Source of the DNA: JBBDMU01 sp040905685
Lineage (GTDB): Bacteria > Bacteroidota > Rhodothermia > Balneolales > Natronogracilivirgulaceae
DNA: 11,329 nt
Direction of reading: 5' to 3'
NCBI GenBank assembly: GCA_040905685.1
Contig: JBBDRB010000008.1
Location: forward strand, 1-11,329
Below the pieces are notes generated by a model that saw nothing but the letters and a program-made list of their open reading frames with translations, had not been told where the DNA came from and did not search any database. Shown here one piece after another: positions 7,999 through 11,329 of this stretch; position 1 is the stretch's first letter; each line of letters begins with the position of its first letter. Both the position numbers and the translations under genes were made by a program.

Positions 7999-9287
7999 TT
8001 AGTCACCGTCGCGATCCCTGAAAATCCCATTCTCAGGGTCCTGCCCGGTTCCCATTTCATCGGCTCTGGCATCATTGTCCCGGAAGCGGAATACACGATT
8101 ATCAGCCATCACTTCCATATCCATGTTCCTCCATCGTTCATCCAGGGTTTGAGCGTCCGTAAATTCCCTTCGGTCTATGTCTTCGAGCATCAGTTGATTT
8201 TCATCCTCGGGAGAAATGCGGAACGCGCTGACGATGATGGCGTAGCGATTGTCCCCGGTTTGCTCTGCCGCATCCTGTGCTTGTTCAGGCTGATCACGGC
8301 CGGTAACATCCTGGCCGGCTCCCGTTTCACCGGGCTCCCGTTCCTGGTCGGTGCCATTCCTGGTGCCTTCGTCATAGCCGGTATCCATGCCTTCGGAATC
8401 TCCTGCCTGAAGGAAATCATCACTGGCGGTAAAGACAACAAATTTCGCACGCCCGTTTTCAAGATCAACCAGAAAATCTTCAATTTCACCAACTTCTTCC
8501 TGGTTTGGCCCGGTTATAGAATTACCCGTCAACTCATCAGCAAATCCCAGGCGGTTTGGACTTGTCTGGCCCTGCAAATCTACATCATCCTGAGTACGCG
8601 ATTCCTGCAACTGATCGGCCTGTGCCCGTTCATCAGCCAGATCGCTTTCGGCTTCGCCGCCATCTTCTACCGTATCGGCCGCCGCGGATGGACCTCCGGT
8701 TTCGTTATCACTATTATCGTCTCCGAATTGCTGCTGCCGTGCTTCGGCCTGATCCTGTCTCATTCCCAGATCTTCGGATTCCCACGGCTGATCAAAATAG
8801 GCGTAAATTTCCTGCCCCCGGGTTTCATCGGTCATTTCTGCAAGTTCATCTTTATCGTATGTAGGGGCATTGTTCCACCTTTCTTCATCTATATTCACGA
8901 TTAATCGCTGCTCTTCCGGTGAATGCTGCAGAAGCTGGGGAGGCAAAGCCCGCGTAGATGCTCCGATGCCTAAAAACCCGCCACTTCTTACCAGGGCATA
9001 GACCACCCTGCTGTTTTCAAAATCGATGGCCAGGTCGTTCAGCGAGCCCAGATTATCATCTTCCTGATTGACAACATCGTTTCCCATCAGTTCACTGGCT
9101 TTTGCACCGCTTTGCTGACCCTGACCCTGAACAACACCGGCCTGCTGGCCGGTGCTTGTTCCGTTATCCGTACGTTCATCCCGGGATTCATCGTCCCGGC
9201 GGTCTTGCCGGGTCCCCTCTTCCTGCTGCTCGAGGGCGCCCATATCACGGCTTCCGCTGCTGTCCTCATACCGGAATACCTGAGACT
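7999..9287 (-). CDS. PRC-barrel protein, C-terminal part (modules A' and B'), cut by assembly gap
   Basis: This frame is open from the TAA at 7999-8001 to the edge of the N gap (428 visible residues), so its 5' end lies inside or beyond the gap. The Met at 9243 is not a convincing start. The residues before it (SQVFRYEDSSGSRD) align with the end of module B' (NRVFRFRDND), which means they are the tail of a preceding PRC module. Module A' (about 9107-8770) has GNDVVNQEDDNLGSLNDLAIDFENSRVVY and the canonical PRC loop GGFLGIGASTRALPP. Module B' (about 8560-8060) has EEVGEIEDFLVDLENGRAKF, a long Asp/Glu/Gly/Gln-rich insert, then RYAIIVSAF. The linker GGPSAAADTVE matches one in the upstream half. 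The sequence is strongly acidic, with no signal peptide or membrane segment of its own. PRC barrels are small beta-barrels used as protein-binding modules; the ligand here is unknown. It is most probably the second half of the gene at 9388-10622. Confidence 0.8.
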
Positions 9288-9387
9288 NNNNNNNNNNNNN
9301 NNNNNNNNNNNNNNNNNNNNNNNNNNNNNNNNNNNNNNNNNNNNNNNNNNNNNNNNNNNNNNNNNNNNNNNNNNNNNNNNNNNNNNN
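9288..9387. other. Assembly gap of exactly 100 N
   Basis: One hundred consecutive N's. This is the conventional filler for a gap of unknown size, so the real missing length may differ. The frames on either side match only if the missing length leaves a remainder of 2 on division by 3, while 100 leaves 1. Aligning module B with B' predicts about 8 missing bases if no extra module is hidden. Confidence 0.97.
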
Positions 9388-10622
9388 GATTGCGAATCCT
9401 GATCAATCCAGGATTCACTGTCAAGCTGCTGGGCCTGCTCAAGCTCCTGGCGCTCTATGTTAACAACGAGCTGGTCTTGCTGCTCCTGTGAAGGTTCAAA
9501 TGCATTGGGTGCAATGGCATATCGCTGACCACCCTGCATGGAAGCCTGTCCGTGCTGTTGCTGGTCCTGCTGACCGGCTTGTCCTTGCTGCTGCGGATCC
9601 TGCTGCTGCTCAGGATCCTGCTGTAAAGGATCGTCCTGTTGCTGCTGACCAGAACCCATACCATTAGAAGAACTTACCACGACAAACGCCAGACGTCCTT
9701 CTTCAAGGTCCAATAAAAATTCATCAACTTCACCAATCTCTTCCTGTTGCTGATCTACGACGGTTTTGCCTTGAATGTCTTCCATATAGGTAAGTTCATT
9801 TCCGGCTTGCTGCTCTTCCATCGCCTGGGGCTGCTCCTGATGTTGAGCCGTCCCATCGTCACCCTGATGCTCAAGAGTATCCGCTGCGGAAGGTCCGGAC
9901 TCCGGATCCTGCTCATCTTCCGGCTGGGGGATCGCTTCGGCTTGGTCTTGCTCGCCTTCCTGACCCTGCTCGCCTTCCTGCAGCATACTTAAATCACTTG
10001 TATCCCACTGCTGGCCATAAAAAGCATATACTTCCTGACCTTGCTGCGAATCCATTCCCTGTTGAGCCAGTTCCTGTTTGCCAAACGTCGGAGCTTCTGC
10101 CCACTCCTGTTGATTGATATCAAGTTCCAGTTCCCCTTCCTCGCTTTCATTAAGCGCCTGAGGCGGTACCGCTTTAAACTGATCATTCATTCCGGCCTGC
10201 ATGTCTTCCTGACCCTGTTGGGCCGGATCCTGTTGTGCAGGGTCATCCTGCGCCGGATCCTGTTGCGTAGGGTCTTGTTGTGCAGGGTCCTGTTCCATGC
10301 CTGCCATCTCTCCATCAGAGATTAATACATACGTTATGCGGCTGTTCTGTAGATCAACGGCCACATCACTTATGGTACCAAGGCGGTTACCTTCACTATC
10401 AACTACATCTTTGTCAATCAGTTCGGTTCCCTTATGGCCTTTTTTGCCCTGCTTCTGCTCACCATATTCCTGACCTTCACCCAATTGCACATCTTTTTCC
10501 TGCTCATTCTGTTGCCCTTCCTGCTGTAGCGCGTAAGCACCCTGGCCTGGAAGCCAGGTGAATAAGGCCAGGCAGAAAGCAGCCATAGCTAATGTTGATA
10601 ACTTTATTTTCGATGATTTCAT
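9388..10622 (-). CDS. Exported PRC-barrel protein, N-terminal part (modules A and B), runs into assembly gap
   Basis: There are 411 complete codons before the N gap. Residues 1-31 form a Sec signal peptide: KSSKIK basic end, hydrophobic core, likely cleavage after AYA. This places the protein in the periplasm or outside. Module A starts near residue 65 (GTELIDKDVVDSEGNRLGTI) and continues to QGQEVYAFYGQQWDTSDL. It is split by five QQDPA-type repeats after YVLISDGEMAGME. The linker GPSAADTLE follows, then module B (ELTYMEDIQGKTVVDQQQEE, EVDEFLLDLEEGRLAFVVVS), split by a Gln-rich insert before RYAIAPNAF. Before the gap it reads LDSESWIDQDSQ, matching the end of module B'. The composition is very Gln- and acid-rich. 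GGGAAG just upstream of the ATG is a plausible ribosome-binding site. Reading through the N's to a stop at 9087 gives an out-of-frame tail and should be ignored. This is very likely the same gene as 7999-9287, together about 840 residues. Confidence 0.85.
9546..9647 (-). repeat. Gln-rich low-complexity coding repeat in PRC module B
   Basis: Irregular CAG/CAA-rich coding stretch encoding runs of QQ, QQQ, QDP and QQG units. It interrupts PRC module B between the beta-strand FVVVSSS and RYAIAPNAF. CTG/TTG triplets dominate on the plus strand. Units vary, so it is low complexity rather than a clean tandem array. Confidence 0.7.
10218..10292 (-). repeat. Five tandem 15-base units encoding QQDPA-type pentapeptides
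   Basis: Seventy-five bases divide into five in-frame 15-base units, encoding variants of Q-D-P-A/T-Q (one unit is D-D-P-A-Q). Units differ mainly at third positions (GGATCC versus GGGTCC cores) and keep the peptide. The array sits inside PRC module A, at the loop after YVLISDGEMAGME. Confidence 0.85.
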
Positions 10623-10674
10623 AGCTTCCCGTCTCTTAGTTTGATTAATGAATAATTACCCATCCTTTGAGGAA

Positions 10675-10694
10675 GTATGTACACGACGACATAC
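10675..10694. promoter_or_regulatory. Short inverted repeat GTATGT/ACATAC upstream of PRC-barrel gene
   Basis: Six-base perfect arms (10675-10680 and 10689-10694) around eight bases, about 53 bases upstream of the PRC-barrel start codon. That is a reasonable position for an operator near its promoter. Arms this short can occur by chance. Confidence 0.25.
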
Positions 10695-10782
10695 CTGAAT
10701 GACTACCTGATGAATCGCTCACCAGCCTCTCTTTGATGATGTCCATTTTCAACGCCCCCCCAATGCACACTATTGCTAAATT

Positions 10783-10819
10783 AATAAATAACAATAAATT
10801 ATAAGTTATTTATTGTTAT
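10783..10819. repeat. Two overlapping, mutually exclusive AT-rich inverted repeats
   Basis: Dyad 1: 12-base perfect arms ATAACAATAAAT (10788-10799) and ATTTATTGTTAT (10808-10819) around eight bases. Dyad 2: 10-base perfect arms AATAAATAAC (10783-10792) and GTTATTTATT (10805-10814) around twelve bases. The arms overlap, so only one can form at a time in a single strand. Position between divergent genes suggests a regulator site or a transcript hairpin; the function is not known. Confidence 0.5.
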
Positions 10820-10914
10820 GCGCGAATAATTCCGGGCCCCCAGGCAGGTTGCTAGTTAATCATATTTTCTTTATCTCTTTTTTGGCTTTCAATCATAAAC
10901 CTTAAACAACATCC

Positions 10915-11329
10915 ATGAACGATAATTCCCCGCAGCCGGCATCCGGTACAGGTCAGCGTATGTTTTCAAGCATATTGGATGTGGTGGAGCGCACAGGCAA
11001 CAGGCTCCCGGACCCCATAACGTTATTTGTCCTTTTTGTGGCTATCGTAATGATTGCCTCTGCTCTGGCTTCCTCCTTTAATGTTTCGGCAACCCACCCG
11101 GGGACCGGCGAGGAGATCCAGGCCGTCAACCTGTTCTCCAAGGATAATATTCAGCGTATTTTCCTTGAGATGCCTCAGACATTTGCCCAGTTCCCGCCGT
11201 TAGGCCTTGTACTGGTTGTCATGCTCGGGATCGGCGTTGCCGATCGAACGAACCTGATCGGCATAGCGCTGACGGCTTTTGTAAGCAGTGTCCCGGGTTG
11301 GCTGTTATCCGCTTCCGTTGTTTTTGCAG
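10915..11329 (+). CDS. AbgT-family transporter, N-terminal part (runs off window end)
   Basis: Inner-membrane transporter of the AbgT family, whose described members import p-aminobenzoyl-glutamate or act as antimetabolite (sulfonamide) efflux pumps; which applies here cannot be told. There are 138 visible codons. Family signatures are LDVVERTGNRLPDPITLF (residues 21-38), a first membrane segment at about 34-56, then VNLFSKDNIQRIF, FPPLGLVLVVMLGIGVADR (93-111) and a further hydrophobic stretch to the window edge. The ATG at 10915 gives a 15-residue polar lead before Met16 (10960), which is an alternative start; no good Shine-Dalgarno decides between them. It is transcribed away from the PRC-barrel gene, so it shares the intergenic region but not the transcript. 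The family is usually near 500 residues, so most of the protein lies beyond the window. Confidence 0.9.
   Translation, partial: MNDNSPQPASGTGQRMFSSILDVVERTGNRLPDPITLFVLFVAIVMIASALASSFNVSATHPGTGEEIQAVNLFSKDNIQRIFLEMPQTFAQFPPLGLVLVVMLGIGVADRTNLIGIALTAFVSSVPGWLLSASVVFA

Larger units (their letters stand above)
10623..10914. promoter_or_regulatory. Divergent intergenic region between PRC-barrel gene and AbgT-family gene
   Basis: This 292-base region separates two outward-facing genes and must carry both promoters. It has a moderately mixed part near the PRC gene (10623-10780), a very AT-rich core (10771-10819) with strong dyad symmetry, a short GC-rich patch (around 10831-10845), and a T-rich stretch before the transporter gene. 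The AbgT start has no clear Shine-Dalgarno; the PRC gene has GGGAAG. I could not assign promoter hexamers with confidence. No small gene is supported. Confidence 0.55.

Noticed and set aside
7801..8904. Long plus-strand open frame (367 codons) with many hydrophobic residues
   Set aside because: It lies antisense to the PRC-barrel gene, whose protein has clear family motifs and duplicated modules. The hydrophobic look comes from reading acidic codons (GAN) in reverse (NTC).
9241..9243. ATG at 9243 as the start of a separate PRC-barrel gene
   Set aside because: The frame is open upstream into the gap and the upstream residues align with a PRC module tail. No signal peptide follows this Met although the partner half is exported.
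9087..9287. Continuation of the upstream PRC-barrel frame through the N's to a stop at 9087
   Set aside because: This frame is created by the arbitrary 100-N filler. The translated tail shows no PRC similarity, while the other frame of the same DNA clearly does.
9546..10298. Repeated short units resembling a CRISPR or satellite array
   Set aside because: The units are contiguous 15-base in-frame coding repeats without spacers, inside a recognised protein.

Overview
The window looks like a chromosomal segment from a Gram-negative member of the Bacteroidota/Rhodothermota/Balneolota branch, probably salt-adapted. The evidence is a Kgd-type fused 2-oxoglutarate dehydrogenase, weak Shine-Dalgarno sequences before most genes, a very acidic exported PRC-barrel protein, and an overall resemblance to Balneolaceae-type proteins. 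This placement is inference from protein character only; no rRNA or marker gene is present.

Layout. 1-63: short tail downstream of the first gene, nothing recognised. 64-3738 (-): a 1224-residue E1/E2-fused 2-oxoglutarate dehydrogenase (kgd type) with a TTG start. 3739-3939: AT-rich divergent intergenic region containing a composite hairpin. 3940-5736 (+): M3-family oligoendopeptidase F. It is followed after one base by 5738-7216 (+), a cytoplasmic protein with two GAF-like regions and a degenerate GGDEF-like C-terminus; these two almost certainly share a transcript. 7243-7950 (-): a glycine-zipper general-stress-type protein, convergent with the GAF gene across only 26 bases. 7999-10622 (-): an exported, very acidic PRC-barrel protein interrupted by a 100-N assembly gap (9288-9387). 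10623-10914: a divergent intergenic region with several inverted repeats. 10915-window end (+): the N-terminal part of an AbgT-family transporter.

How they fit together. Kgd and PepF are housekeeping functions (TCA cycle; turnover of cytoplasmic peptides). The PRC-barrel gene and the glycine-zipper gene lie on the same strand 48 bases apart with no clear terminator between them. They resemble the envelope/general-stress gene sets seen in many environmental bacteria.

The most informative observation is that the two PRC-barrel pieces on either side of the N gap are very probably one gene of about 840 residues with four PRC-barrel modules in an A-B-A'-B' order. The 100-N filler has the wrong length modulo 3, which breaks the frame and makes the piece look like two genes. 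Low-complexity Gln/Pro/Asp-rich segments are inserted at the same barrel loop in three of the four modules. No mobile element, CRISPR array, tRNA or rRNA was seen.
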